DNA of 64,000 bases from Chromobotia macracanthus (lineage: Eukaryota; Chordata; Actinopteri; Cypriniformes; Botiidae): contig JAZGTH010000007.1 in assembly GCA_036877525.1 (NCBI GenBank), positions 8,121,501 to 8,185,500 on the forward strand, written 5' to 3'. Position numbers and translations under genes: made by a program. The notes under the pieces were generated by a model. The model saw nothing but the letters and a program-made list of their open reading frames with translations. It searched no databases and was not told where the DNA came from. Shown here piece by piece: positions 38,501 through 52,645 of this stretch; the first letter of the stretch is position 1, and every line of letters starts with the position of its first letter.

Positions 38501-41500
38501 CTTCTTTTTTATATATACAGAGACAGCGGCAAACCACAGCGTATTTTCATCACACACACTTTAGTGCCACACAGTGCTTCATTATGCTGGACCCAGCTGC
38601 TACAATAGGGAGTTTGTAATTATGTGGATGTAGGAGGCTTGTGATGAAGGGACATCCAGGGTTGTCCTTCTGCATGAGGCATTTAAACATGTATTATTCA
38701 GCAGGCTGGCACTGAACATTTTCAGGACCCTGACAGAGACAAGGTGCACCGCTTTGCCTCACACAAACCCATCATTTACTGCAGGAAAAATACATTTAAC
38801 ATTAGGAGAAGAGAAATATTGATTAGGTCTCAATACGTGTCAGGTATAAAGTCACGGTTCTGCATTCCACATGGTCTTTTTTCTGTTAACAATAGCTTAA
38901 AGTTGAGTGTGAGAATGTGAGACTAGGCTGCAGATATTGAAAATAACTTCACAGCCCTCTGACAAGCTTTTTCTATTCATTGGAATTAAGTATTTAAAAG
39001 GGAGTTTTAAAGGAGAGGTAGAATTTTAGCTGTGTGATTTGGAGAAAGCCCCAAAAAAAGAAGTCCAATAAAAACATTTTTCGAATTTTTCTAAAGCTTT
39101 CTAAGAACAAGTAATTGCTTTCGATGAAAAGAATGTTTTGATTTCATACTGTTTGCATGTTAAAAAACAGCCACTGGTTAACTGTGATTGCTAAAGCAAA
39201 CATAATAGTATATTAAGATTGCTCATAGTTAGGTTTAGAGATTTAATCAAATCCTTCATCATAAATATTAAACTTCATCCTGTACTGTTAGTGGTACAGG
39301 CATGTATTAAAACTAAAAACATGTTTATTGTTGATAAGACGTGTGCTATCATTTTTCCAAATAATCAGAACAATTTTTACCTGGTGGACAATAAAATGTT
39401 TGTACTTACATTGCATCTTATATTGAATTATGTCTAGGGTCCAGATTATCATAGTGACTTGGTGGATGGCTCTTTAATATGGACTTAAAAACAACCACAT
39501 AGCAACCTGCTAATAACCACTTTAAACATCTTAGCAACTGGATAGAAACCTTGTGGCATCATGGCATTTAGTTTTGCACGAGCAAGAAATACTTGCCATT
39601 AAAGCAGTGGCTGTTTCTGTTTGATGAAAGACATTTGAAATATATGAAGCAGTTTGCTCTCTTTGACTGTCTTTGTGTCTGCTGCATGTGTAGGTGGACA
39701 GAAGAACACTCTGTTCCTTTAAAGAGGGTCTGTCCTGCTTTCCTTAATACTTCTCTCCCACCTTCCTGGCCTTCGGCAGAAGAGTCCTTCTGTTTTGAGT
39801 GTGCTAATCAACTTTCATCAATCAACCCTGTGTTCTCGGAAACAACATAAGCAGTCAAATATCACATGGTAATTGTGGGCATTTAAGTCTGCACTTTAAT
39901 GCACTGATGTACAATAGATGTCAGAGGCTTCACTCAAGAGAAACAGAATCAGAGAAGCTTCTTTCTCAAAAAGTGCTTAACCATAAAAGGTTAATACTAT
40001 GACATTTTATATAGGGGTAATCTTTGAAAGAGCAGATCTTCATTTCGGATGTAATTTCAGACAAAGGGATACCTGCTGGGTCCAAAATTAACACTCGACA
40101 AGTGCAGGATGTGAATAAAAATTTGTTCTGTTAAATAAATATAATAGGTTGGTCACTTTATTAGAAACTGCAAGATAATACCTAGATTTAAAGAATAATG
40201 TTTTGAGTTGAGTATCTTGCCCAGACCTCAGTGAGAAAAAAATGTGTGGTGGTTAAAGCAGAGCTGTTACGAGTTATAACTTACAGCACAGACCAGATTT
40301 TCAATTTCAATGTTGGCAGATAGTAAAGTTTATTATTACAGACTAAATCTAAATTTAATATAACAATATTGGATTATTATTTTAGCTTGTACCTTATGCA
40401 TAACATAACAAATAGTACCATTGACTTAATATAATATATTATCCATAAGGCATTTTCCTGTTCATGATTCCAGGTAATGAAGAAAAGAGACAGAGCACAG
40501 AACTTTGCTGGGTGTTCCTTAATTGAAGACTGCTTTGAAAATGTGATCTTGCATAAATTAAAATTAAACGTGAAAGTCTAACCTTGAAAAGTCTCTGAAA
40601 GTGCAAGTATGAAAATGTCTACTTTTAAATGCATATCACCAGAAGTTAAACAAGTAGTTTTTCATATTTTTGGATATTTTAGACCATCTCAAATCACTTA
40701 CTCATATATGCTGTGACTGAACTGGAATGTTGGTCAGTAAATTCTAAACAACTGTTAAATGGTAAAATTTACAGCCCTCAATAAAACATTTCCTTTAAAA
40801 TAACAACAAACTTTTTGTACTTTATACCTAAGCTGGCATTGTTTTTCTTTAAGTTAATAAACAGAAAAACACATCTGATTCACTCACCAAAACAGAGCAT
40901 GAGATGTGACCCCTTTATCCCTTTGGGAAGTAAACGCTTTTAACTTGGAGTCATTGTTTCTTATTTACAGGTCAGTGACTTTAAAAGAGAGCATTTGTAT
41001 GTGTTATTTCACTAGAGACCCCATACAGATGACTTTACACTGATTAAGTCAGAAGTAATGTGTAGATACTGAAACACCACAGTGGTTTCCTTATAGGCTG
41101 CTTGGCCAGATTTCAAGGCTCGGCTCAGCTGCGCAGTCAGAGGTGTGCTAATGAGACCTCCCCCTGTAATATGTCTGCTAAGGAGGGTAGAATTGTAATG
41201 CTGGATGAGTGGGCTGATTTTGAGGCTGCCTCCTGCGGTGACCTTTATGGTCATGGGAATACAGCTTCACACCATCACTTTACACTGTCAAAATAATAAG
41301 CAGCAGTCTACTTTTTATCAAAACGGCTCTATTTATGTAATATGAAGCTGTTGACATCTATTTATTGGCTAAAACCATGTTGGCACAAAGGAGTTTGTGA
41401 CGCATTGGCAAGATATGTGTTTGCCACCTCCTTATAGAAAGGCTGTGAGATCATCAGTGTTTGCTATTTCATACATTCACTTTCTTTGTATGAAATAGTG

Positions 41501-42137
41501 TCAATATTTCGCTAATCCTTTTTGATTCAAGCAAGATAATAAATCATGATTTGGAATGACGCAAGTAAATTATGGCCTTTATTGGAATCTTTACACACAA
41601 ACATCATGAAATGAGGCCCCATTCTTAACCACAAACAAACCAATGATCAAAACACTCAGAGAAAGGTTTCCCCTCAATGTGAACCAACAGAAGAGCTGCA
41701 GCATTTGAAAAGCAGAGATCATGCTCTCTGCCTGCACTGAGCTCACATTACACCAGCAAGCCGGACAAATCAGACAGTGTGTCCTCATTACTTTCCTTCA
41801 GACTTCATTCTCCATGGAAGACAGAATTCACATCTCAGCCAAAAAGGCTGAGCAACTCCTGCACCAGAGCAGAATAAAATACAATGAATAGTTTCAACTT
41901 TAAAAGCTCATTGAATGAACCACATTCCAAACCACTAGCCAGTATAAGCACATATGTGACTGCACACACTTAATGGGGTTTTAGGTGCTCCACTCTGTGC
42001 CACTTTAGGCTCTTTGCTGTGATGCTCTGTCTCTTGTAGCTTTATTAAAATATAACTTTTATTTGTCACCACAAAACCACAGCTGGAGGAAATTGTTTCT
42101 GTGATGTCACCATCGACACCAGTGTGTTCAGTTATAG

Positions 42138-42235
42138 ACAGTCGCCCTGGGTTAAGTATCTTGCTCAAGAGTATATAGCTCATAGATTGCACCTTGCGGC
42201 ATTAAAACCTGCAATCCTTTTGCCGCCCAACCCAG
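42138..42235 (+). repeat. SINE/LINE-tail fragment
   Basis: Contains CCTGGGTTAAGTATCTTGCT followed by CAAG, and then a decayed conserved-core region (ACCTGCAATCC). This resembles the CTGGGGTTAAGTGTCTTGCT block of teleost SINEs and L2-like tails. Truncated at both sides. Confidence 0.5.
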
Positions 42236-45200
42236 AGCTTTAAATAACGGTCCCACACAAAAAATGAAAATTTGTTATGTATCCACATTGGGAAGAATTA
42301 AATAGAAATTATTTAATCTATTAACTAATCCAGTAACTGGTGTGCAATTATAATTAATTTGATATCATATTCGCTTCCCTTTGAAATGTTTTACACAACA
42401 CAAACACAGCTGCTAGAAGATTTCTACATGGTTGAATAAACCCTTGTTTTTCCTGACATTTTGCTTTGCAGGCCACAGTTTGGCAATTTAAAGCTAGAAG
42501 TAATGTTCCATTGAAGGGTCACATCAAGTTCACTTATTGCCTGAGAAGTACATTTGATTTTTTAAAAGCCTCTGTAGGGTCTATTTAACCAAAGACCAGT
42601 TTATTATAATTCTGACATTTTATGCACATATTTTAATAGGCATGATTAAGCAGGTCTAAGATCTGTAAGACTGTTTCTCTTGGTTCCTCATCCAACAGAT
42701 AGATTCTCTCATCTGAACCTGTGCTCCAGGTGTGCCCACAGACTAAAATTCAAAATAAGGTCTAATACCTTAAGGCTCCAGTTTGCTGCTCTCCCACATC
42801 CTATTTTACAGTTCAGTGGAATCAGACCGCAGTGGCTCCAATTTCAGCCTAGATGGCTTTTTTCTTTACAGAGGGATATATTTTAAACTCCACATATCTT
42901 CAGTTTACACATTTATGTTAGCTGTTGGTCAAGAGCTGAATTGGCCATCATTTCTGCAGCTTTTTTAATGTGCAGATGACTGATAAAGGATCAGCATGTT
43001 TGACTGATAAAAGATCAACATGTTTTTCATTATGTCTAGCAGCTACCATTACAAAATGGGAATCATGCAACAAGAATGAGGATGAGTCCTATATCAATGA
43101 GGCAAATCATTGAGGCATAATGTTTATATTTATGTCTGTGTATGATACACTTTGTAAAAATTCCCTTTAACTTCCACAAATTCCTGCAATATTCCAACTT
43201 GGTATATTTAGAGCTCTCATTTGGAAAAATACATGCAGGGTATGGTAACTGCTGCTTAATACACACATAAAATTACAACAATATTATATCATATAATATA
43301 ATGGATCATTTGTACAATATGAATTCATATAAATGGACCATATTTTGACATTGAGATGACTGTCAAAAATGGCCCAGTTTACCTGAACTCTTACAATCAG
43401 TTTGACACATGGTTAAATACTGCCAGCATTATTAACACTGTAAGTCTGCAGCAATTCTGAGTCAATGACTTTTCCAATTTCAGCATCCATGTCATACAGT
43501 TAGTTATTCACACTGTTCACAAACCATCATTCTGAACATCTGATGTTATAAAAGGACTAAAATAGGTATATACAAGTCAGATTAGCTCCTGGGCGTAATG
43601 TGGGTAAAAGCTGCTCTTACTGCACAAAATCTTTAAGCAGGATTAGTGCTGGTGCATTTGAGAGAAAAGAACATAATGTTGCCACCCTATTTGGGGAATA
43701 CTGGACTTATTTCACCACTCATGAAAGAGCAAATAATGGAGTTTATGATTTGATCACATGTAGAAGAACAAGAGTTGTTTTGTCTCTTCTAACAGACAAG
43801 CATATTTCTATAATGAGTAATATTATTTGGAGGTATTGATGAACTGTACAAGAAGGTAATCAGATCCCTGATTGCATTGTTGCCTCACCTTTGAGTTCCA
43901 CAGATCTGTCATTATCTGATGGCCAATTTCTTGAGCATTTGTGCCCATGTGATGATAATGGAGCCTGCTAATAGAGGAAGTAAACTTTGTGACCCTAATT
44001 GGCACTCTTGAACCCAGCGGCTGCGTCCCAAACACTTGTGCTTATTACTCAGTGAGCTTCTGTCACCTTCTTTGCTCATTATCCTCTTCTAAACTTAGAA
44101 AGGCTCAAAACTTATAATTGGGTAATTGCACTCTAGCCAACCCTGTGCTTCAACATCTCTGCACATACCATCCCAGAAGCTTGCTACTTTACCCTCATAT
44201 TCAGAAAGACTTGTAACAATGCAGCCAATAAATGCAGGAAAGGTTAGGTGATAAGGTTTTCTCTGATAAGGTTACAGACAGCAGGGATAAAATAAATCTA
44301 TTAAAAATGCAATTAACGATACAATTGTGGATAGTAATTGAAGAGAAAATGCTTTTGTTGTTAACATAACAGACAGTAGGTCTAATCAATCTCCATAGTA
44401 TTTTGGTCCAAGTTTGTCTATCACCTGGTGGAATAAGACATATGTCAACATGGACAGATTGTGTGACATGACCTGATCCTACATACAAAAGTATGCAACA
44501 TACACTTCATAATTACATTAAAATGGGTGGAAACAATGATACTGTTAATAGTTTGGAAAACTACAATGTGTTTTGTACATTATTGGCTGCATCCTAAAAA
44601 TAGAAAAAAAGAGATTTTTAGACACTAAATACATTTAGTAACAACTATAAACACAAACCTGTTGTATATTAAATAAATGTTTGGTTTTAAAAATGTAACA
44701 TTAAACATTGATTTGACATTTTTGATTACTTTTGTGTGATAAGATGTTGGTATTGAAGGCAGGATAGGCCATTTGTTCCAGAAACATTTTTTGTTATGCT
44801 CGTTGAAAGTCTCTTCACATCCTGACAGCAATCACTAAGTGGTCTAAATATATTTTTATATATTTATATCTTCTGTGAAAGGCGCAGGACCATAAAATAT
44901 TCATCCGATCATTGCATTCGGCCCAAATGCAATAATAGTATGTCCTACTTGCCTGTCATACTATGTATTTGCATTGCATTCATGTGTTTTGGAGCAGGCA
45001 TGGCTTTGAAGAGGGTGGGATCTTATGTTTTCAAAATTGAGTTGCTATTGCTAGCATCTCCAAAATTGCCTACCCTACCTTTAATATCTATGTTTGATGT
45101 AAAATCTGGGTCCTGGGTCCAAAAAACAGATTAGAAGAACTAAGTTAAAAGACATCTCTAGAGATCTGCATGCATGTGATGAATTCTGACTGTTAAACAC

Positions 45201-48200
45201 TGTTAAATCACTTTCAGGTTCACCAGGATTTCCCAACAGGCAGCTGTGGCCGGGCTAATGACAGCAATCAGTGATAGTTACGAGACACACACAAACACAC
45301 ACTCCCTCTCTCAAGCACTACCCATCACCAGGGCAACCGTACAAAAAAGTCTTTCATCAAGGGGAAGTCCTTGATTGTATCCTTCTCTGCAATGACAGCC
45401 AGAACACTACCTCACATATTCTTGCCCTTGAGAGGCATTACTGATGTTATTTGTTCTAGTTAAACACATTTCCCAACTCTGATTATTCTAACTACTCATT
45501 TGAACACAAACTGTTTTTTCCTGATTCACATTCAGAAATCATCACCAACTGAATAATGAAGCCAACAGACCAATCATAACAGATACACCAATGTCATGTC
45601 AACATCTTTAATATATAATTATACTGGTTAAGAGCCCGTTATGACTGTAATGATACATCTGAAATACAGGCAGTGAGGATGTGTGAAGATAGTTGCAAGC
45701 AGATAAATGTGGGACTTTGAATCAGTGAACTAAACTACTGCAAAAACGCCTCAAGGAAAGATGACTCTCAGAGAGATGCACATCGACATGACAGTCTCTC
45801 TGAGCTTGCACCCACTTCATTTACAGCACTGCATGAGTCCTTGAGCTCCAACATAAGCCAGGAGACTGTTGGAGCTGTGCATTGTGGGTAACGTAAAATG
45901 GTACAACAAAGCAATAGATTGTTTACATTTTATTAGTGTGATGTTTAGTAATGTGTGGGGCTTACTAATGTGCTAATTTATCATAATACATTCAAAATCA
46001 GTTTTGTTTGATGTGTTTAAAACAGCATTTAAGTCTTTTCTCGCCCAACACCTCCTGCAGTCAATGCTTCCATCAGCAGTTTGGTCCTGGTGTGATGGAG
46101 AATGGAGAGCAGATGGAAAACATTCACATGCAGGTGTCTGAGTTTAGATTTTACATATTCCTCAGTGGATGGACCCGCTGTGATGGCTGCTACCACTGAA
46201 ATGAAAACACCAGCAGTGCTGATACTCCAGGAAACAAGTTTTGTTTTATCTTAAGATTCACCGTAAGAAAGAATGAAAAACATATAACCATGTGCATGAA
46301 ATCTGTATCTTCACTCACTTGGTATGGCGGTGATGTGGTATGGCTAGGTTTTGATACAGAATTTTATTAAAAATGTGAATGTTCTTTTCGGTGTTGTTAA
46401 TAACTTTTGATCTCAGCAATAGATCAAGTTATAGCACAATGTTATTTCTTGTCACAGCACTTTGGTTTGAATGATGAATGACTCTACCTCCTCTGAGGTA
46501 ATTCACCAATGCTGTGTTTGCGCCCTGAAAAAGTAATAGTTGAGAAAAGTAAAAAAAAAACAAACAAACAAATCAAGACAACATGATGCATTAAGGCTTG
46601 TGATGTATCTTAACAACAATAATTGTTTTAATAACCTTTTTAACAACTTTTAATAACTGTTTATCAATTGGCTTTCTTCATTCATTAATGAGCCAATACA
46701 GTCTTGTCAAGCTAACTATACATTTTTTCTACCAAATTATCGATTAGCAATATGACAAATTTTAGTTTGTCATTACTGAAGAAAAGAATAATTGCTAAGC
46801 AAATATTTTATAATTATTTAAGTTTTATATAATTGCGCAGACCTCAACACCTACCACACATAATTCAAAAACACTGAATCAACAAACTATATTGAATTAA
46901 ATTATGTACTAGTAACATCACCAAACAACAAAGTACACTGATGATAAAAATGACAAAAACTAAAAGTAGTTATAAAATGTTAAATGTATTTGAAGTTCAA
47001 CAGGTTATATCCCTTCAAACCTCATCTTATATTTATGTGATGTCACTCCTATTTGATTTACATAAACAAGTCACGTTCAAAAGAATCATTGCTATCTAGC
47101 AGTTTTTGGACTGGTTTGTTTTCTGCATCCCCAGTTGGTCATCGGTTCACTCACTGCTCACATGTTTGATTAATAGAGTCTGAAATGCCCAGAGTGGCTT
47201 TAAGCCTGAACATTCAAAGTCTTGCGAGCAAGCCGCTGGCTCTTCTCTGCATATGTCAGTTTATAAAAAAAACATATAAATAAACAGAGCTGCTAACCCA
47301 TACCACTCAGTTTAAAAAGAAAAATAATATTTTTGATTCTCTTTCTTAAGAAACAGCAACCAGAGCTGATGAATGGCTGAGTTAGGAATCAGCATATGGG
47401 TTTAGAGATACCTGCATGTTATAGAACTAACATGTTTATCGGCAAAGTGGCATAATTGAAGTGCCATTATTCCATCTGGGTCATTCTAAACTGCTTACAT
47501 CCTGCTGTGACTCACTCATTGCCGCAGGTTTTAGTCAAATGAAAGGAAGCCAAGCAAAGGTCCAGCGTGCCCCTGACGACCACACAATCATTATTGTAAC
47601 ATCTGTAAGAAGTCACACAGTATGAGCCCAGGCAGCCTTGATTGGAATGTCCATATCTAAGCACCATTAGAATTCACATATTAAATGTTATTCAGAGTAT
47701 GTATTCAGAGTATGTATATTTAAACCAGCTGGTTTTCTGATTATGACTGAAAAACACCTGAAGCCAATCATTTAAATGTCTGCTGAGTGAGAAACATGCC
47801 CTTGGTTTCTTTGTTTTGCAGTATTAGGTTTGGCAATGATGTTATGCTTGCAACAATACTAAGCCTGGCAACACAAAAAGATTTGCCTTATTCACACAGT
47901 GCTCCACAAAGGGCTTTAAAATGTTTATAATGCAAAAGGCACTGTTGAACAGTTCACCATTTGCTGGTCACCGGCTAGTCTCAGGCGTCACACCCACAGA
48001 CCGTTGGCTGAACGTCTGATGCACATTGCACAAAGTTGTCATCTGATTGATTGAATTCAAAAGGATGTCTCAGACACGTGTCTTGACGTGACATTCTTTA
48101 ATGGTCTGTCTGGAAACATGACGCTGAACAAAGCAAATTGTGATTGGTTACTTTACATGTCAGTCAGATGGCCTCTTGGGTGGTTCTTTGCCAGTCAAAG

Positions 48201-48311
48201 CTAAGATGGAGTCCAAACCTTCTGCTGTAAGTCTAAAGGTCTGGCTACACGAGACTAAACACCAACATATGTGTTTTGGATGCTAATCACCAATATTGTA
48301 TGCAGGTTCTG

Positions 48312-48460
48312 TTTGCTGGGACACCAGCAAAGCAATCTTCTCTAGTTAACCATCATTTGGCTATGCTGGTCCACCTAGCACCAAACCAACATAAACTAGT
48401 CCAAACTAACATGGAAATTTATCCTGGTCTAAGCTGGCCTTTTCAGCATTGTTTTAAATC
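48312..48460. repeat. GCTGGT/ACCAGC-type repeat
   Basis: Begins with the near-perfect palindrome TTTGCTGGGACACCAGCAAA (48312-48331) and continues with repeated variants (GCTGGTCC, CTGGTCTAAGCTGGCC). Same motif vocabulary as 9.25-9.35 kb. Confidence 0.45.
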
Positions 48461-49526
48461 AACTGTAAAGTCTTAAAAGAAAATGGTCACACAAGATAGT
48501 AGTCACCTTTGTACCAAAACAGGGACACTGCTAAGCTTCATGTTGTCAGCTCAATAGTAATTTAAGTTTAAGGAAACACTCTTACAACACTCATGGATTA
48601 CAGCAGGTCAGTTGTAGTATATCATATCTGTAGTATGTTTCCAATATCAATACCATTAAGAAGAAAATTAGGGACCAGTTTTGATTTTTGGTTTAAGTGA
48701 ATAAAAATGAATTTACATCCATGAAGCATAAGGTTTCACTGTATACATTTAATGTATGTCCCGGTGTAGCTCTAATACATTTTGATTCACACTGCTGTTT
48801 CCCAGGTAAAACATATCAGACATTATTTTCTGCCTTTCTTACACTTCTCTGGTGCTCTGTTTCTCTGGTTGCTGTCAGAATGGCTGCTCTTCCTTTTCTC
48901 ATCAGCATTGTACCACAATCCTAAAAAAACAATTTGTGTTTTAGTTTGCTCACACACACAGCAGCAGCAAGGAAGATTAAATACTTAACTCTATTCATTT
49001 TTCCCTTCCCTTTTGGCATTAAAAATGCATCGGTCTGTTTCTTCTTTTCCTTTTTTTTGTTAAAAGCATATTACGCAAGACTCTAAATATATAGGACTGC
49101 TTGTTTCTTGTCTTCACTATATCTATGCTGTGATGACTGTAGTTTCTTATGCCTGTCAGGAGGGACCTCAGAAGCTTTTATCTGCTATCTGCAGCTATCA
49201 GCGCTGCTGGTCAAACAGCACTTATCTCTGCCTGGTCAATCAGGCGGAAGGACGGATAATTGAAATGATAATGTATGGGAATGAAAGAAACATGGACTGG
49301 CTATTCTGAAGTCTTCATTTTATGTATGTGACCCAAGCTTCAGTTTGTCCAGTCACAGCCTCAGGTGGCAGCCCACAAATCTGTTTGCATACCACAAACA
49401 GAACTGGAAAGCACCTTTCTCAACCTATCAAGCTTTAAAAGAATCTGTGTAAAGCCAGCCAATCAGATTAAAATCAGTCAGATTATCAGGGAACTGGGTT
49501 GATCTCACTGGACCAGTTTAGTGGAA

Positions 49527-49532
<6 letters not shown>

Positions 49533-49569
<37 letters not shown>
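49533..49569. repeat. (AC)n microsatellite
   Basis: About 18 uninterrupted AC dinucleotides, preceded by a short AT run. Confidence 0.97.
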
Positions 49570-49572
<3 letters not shown>

Positions 49573-51159
49573 TGTTTCAAATCACAATCTGACACAAAAG
49601 TCACTGTCTAAGTCACAACGATAAAGTACCACAGACATCGAGCAAGAGTAAACAATTCATGTTAGTTAAAACTTTGTTGTCACTTTTGGGCATTTGTCAT
49701 GGTAACTGCAAAAAAGTCATAATATGGAGTCAACATGGTGCCATGCTGGGCTGACTGATATGAGAGTGAAGCATTTAGTCACAGCAGGGCAGGGTTTTAA
49801 GAGTCTCTCTATACTGCTGCTCTTTCAGAGCAGACCTGTTGCCAGTCATGTCGCCAGCTGCCCTTGCTGCCTGCTGCAGCCTATTAGATGAAAAGCTGCA
49901 GTAATTGCCTGCCATCACATTCTTTTTGTGACCAAATAAATAAATAAAAGCAGTCCCCTGTTTAACCACAAGGATCCAGAGTTTTAGGGAGAAACCAGTG
50001 CATACAGTTCTGCTAGTTCTTTTTTGTTTTCTTACAAATGGTTGCAAACGCAGACATGTTTCATCTGTTTTATTGATCTCATTGAACAAACAGCAAGTGT
50101 AATGACCTTTATTTGAATTCACTGAATTCTCCTTTTGTGGTTAACATTTCTCTTAACATCCAATCTAACCATTAAATGCACACCCAAGACATTGCCTAGC
50201 CCTCTTTGTCATCTTACTAGAGCTGGGCCTCAGTGAACGTGTAAAACTGTGACATTTTCAACAGAAGGCTCCTGAACGTGATGACCTGTGGGATACATTT
50301 AGCACAGATATCCTCCTGCATACTTAATAATACATGACTGTACATCTAAGTATGCAAGACCACAATTGCGTGTATGGGGACATACCATCATCTACAAATA
50401 CAGCTGAGATCAGGTTGGGCCAAACTAGCAACATTTTCTGTTGTTAAATCAAATTCTCCTTTGGTGCTGTTTATAGTGTAGAAATGATTTACTTTCCCTT
50501 TAAACTTACCAGTAATTTTGTTTGGTAGCGTGCAATGTCAGATATATAGTTAAGGGATGTTTATGTGACACAAGAGAAAATGTACTTACATCAGCCATGC
50601 GTCTGAAAAACATTTGACCTTTGCATCATGAACATAAGTGTGTAGTCTCTTCATTAAGCCAATAAGTAATTGTATGCTAATGACCGCACAAAATCCAATT
50701 TAACGGGGATCCTTCTCAATTAAGCTTGGAAAGACCCGGAGAGCAGCTGTGCTGCCATGTGTAATCCTACAGTATGCTCATGTCACAAAGAGAGACACAA
50801 ATATTCTTATCCACTTTGGCTTTTGATCTCTCTCTCTCACACACAAACACAGACGTAAGGATACGTTTGCTTAATAAGATAAGTTAATAAACAGCATGGA
50901 CTATTTATTGTTTTTAATTAAGCAATATCACACTAGCAAAAATGCTGTTGTACAGAATACAAGCATGGCTGCATTTGACACAAAGACAAAGCATTGAGTA
51001 ACATAGGCTAACAGAACTAGTTTAAACATGAAAGAACAGAATGAACATAACATAAACAAATTTGACTTGTTATCCATGACAGAGAAACTCAAGTCTGAGC
51101 TTGACTTGACATCCCCTTGGGGTGGAGAAGGGATTTGTCACAGGAGGATAGTATTGGCC

Positions 51160-51198
51160 TAATTAATCAGGGTAATTAATTGGTCTAATTAATCAGGC
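51160..51198. promoter_or_regulatory. Three homeodomain-type TAATTAAT sites in 13-bp register
   Basis: TAATTAAT occurs at 51160-51167, 51173-51180 and 51186-51193, exactly 13 bp apart; the first and third units extend to TAATTAATCAGG. Palindromic TAAT sites bind paired-class and LIM homeodomain dimers. Function is inferred from motif only. Confidence 0.35.
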
Positions 51199-51249
51199 TC
51201 CTCCCGAACATATATTTAGAACATTGTTTAAAAATAATACAAATAAGAA

Positions 51250-51276
51250 ACACACACACACACACACACACACACA
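51250..51276. repeat. (AC)n microsatellite
   Basis: About 13 uninterrupted AC dinucleotides. Confidence 0.95.
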
Positions 51277-52216
51277 TAACAACTTATTTTCCGGTCAAGC
51301 TCATCCCTGAATTTAGGTAATGCAAATTTGTCCCCAAAGTATATCTTAGAACCCCCCAAACACACACACAGAGACACTAAGAGAAACAAAGAAAGGGAGC
51401 AAAGTGCCATCTGCCCAACCGTTTAGCAGGCAGCTTGGTTCAATCTCCACAAATCTCAAAAGATGGAGAATATCATCAAAGGAACATGCAGAGATGAGAG
51501 CCCATCTGCTTCAGCTTTACAACTCCAGAACCATCTTCTCCTGCCAGCTCTCTCTCTCACACACTGTAGCCTTCAGCTCTTCCTTACTGAACCTAATACA
51601 CAACAATGTATCACCAGAACAGACTGATCTACTCAGCTCACAAAGGAGCAACACACCAAACAGGTAAGGGAAAACATTCTTAAAGCCAAATAAAGCATTG
51701 GCAGTATTCTTTCAGAGTGGCTGAGCAGTGCTGTGGCTCTCAGCTGCAGTGTGCCCGGGGCAGAGGGGAGCAGGTGTAAAAAAAATTTGAATCGACAAGC
51801 CTGAATGAAGCTAAACCAAACTGGCTATCCAGATCCAACAAATATCGAACTGGAGAATCATGCTATTAAAATCCTATTTTAATACATAATAGTGTTTAAT
51901 AATTCTATTGAGGTTCCACAAGTCAATGCAAATCATTATTACTTATTAAAGCGTATTGGTCAAACATGTTATTATAGAAGCACTTTTAGAAAAAAATCAT
52001 AGAGAAAGGAACCAGCATGCAAGCTTTTCCCTACAGCATTGGATAGATGAGATAAGCTCACAGAAAAAATACAGCTCGTCAGCTGAGGGCTGGCCATGAA
52101 TGGACAAGCTTGTCATTTAACATAGTTTCATTTAACTGTATCCAGGCCAATGTCAGCATCAATTTATCCGTAAAGCAAACAGAACACACAAGCCTCCATA
52201 CGCCACCCGTGCTCAC

Positions 52217-52357
52217 CTGCTGTAAAACCGAAAGCTCTGGCCTGGTTCTTTGTTCACTTTTGTAAAAACTGTCCTGTCTGCAGCACCGCAGCCCCTTGTC
52301 TTCATACTGCTTCACTGGTCTTCCCTCTTCCCCATGGGTCTCATTTGTGGAAGCTGC
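52217..52357 (-). CDS. Candidate coding exon, hydrophilic, same frame as the 52.7 kb candidate
   Basis: Minus-strand 141-nt segment bounded by a good acceptor (ATCTTTCCCATTGCAG) and a good donor (CAG|GTGAGC). It is phase 0/0 and reads AASTNETHGEEGRPVKQYED then KGLRCCRQ and onwards to RPELSVLQQ. Joined to 52646-52744, the frame stays open without a stop. A further donor-like site (ACG|GTAAGT at 52505) lies between the two, so alternative structures exist. Product not recognised. Confidence 0.3.
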
Positions 52358-52645
52358 CTGCAATGGGAAAGATGTGTTGAACAGAAGTGTTTGATAGGGC
52401 TGAACTAGCAGGGATCCACTGGTCCTATGGGGGTTCATCTGCCTAACAACACCCGGCAATATAGCCAGTGTGAGCTTTTGCATCCTCATACAGCAATGAC
52501 TTACCGTATGTGCACTGGTGCGGAGGAAATCCGTTCCATACCGCCCATAATGCGAGTGGTCTGCTGCTTTGAAAACGACACAGAATCTACCAGAAACTCT
52601 AGCAGCAGATTATGAAACATCCATGGCAAACATCACTGCCTTCAC

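Larger units (their letters stand above)
35511..51150. other. Gene-poor region between nup35 and C3orf70, nup35-proximal part
   Basis: No gene recognised. Holds the SINE/LINE-tail fragment at 42.1 kb, the GCTGGT repeat at 48.3 kb, the (AC)n at 49.5 kb, a 10-bp-stem hairpin at 45767-45804, and a stretch with few stops on both strands at 41.0-41.3 kb. Confidence 0.55.

Noticed and set aside
51404..51667. Plus-strand 87-codon frame ending at a consensus donor (CAG|GTAAGG)
   Set aside because: No acceptor or promoter before it, and its phase leads to an immediate stop in the nearest downstream acceptor; not called.
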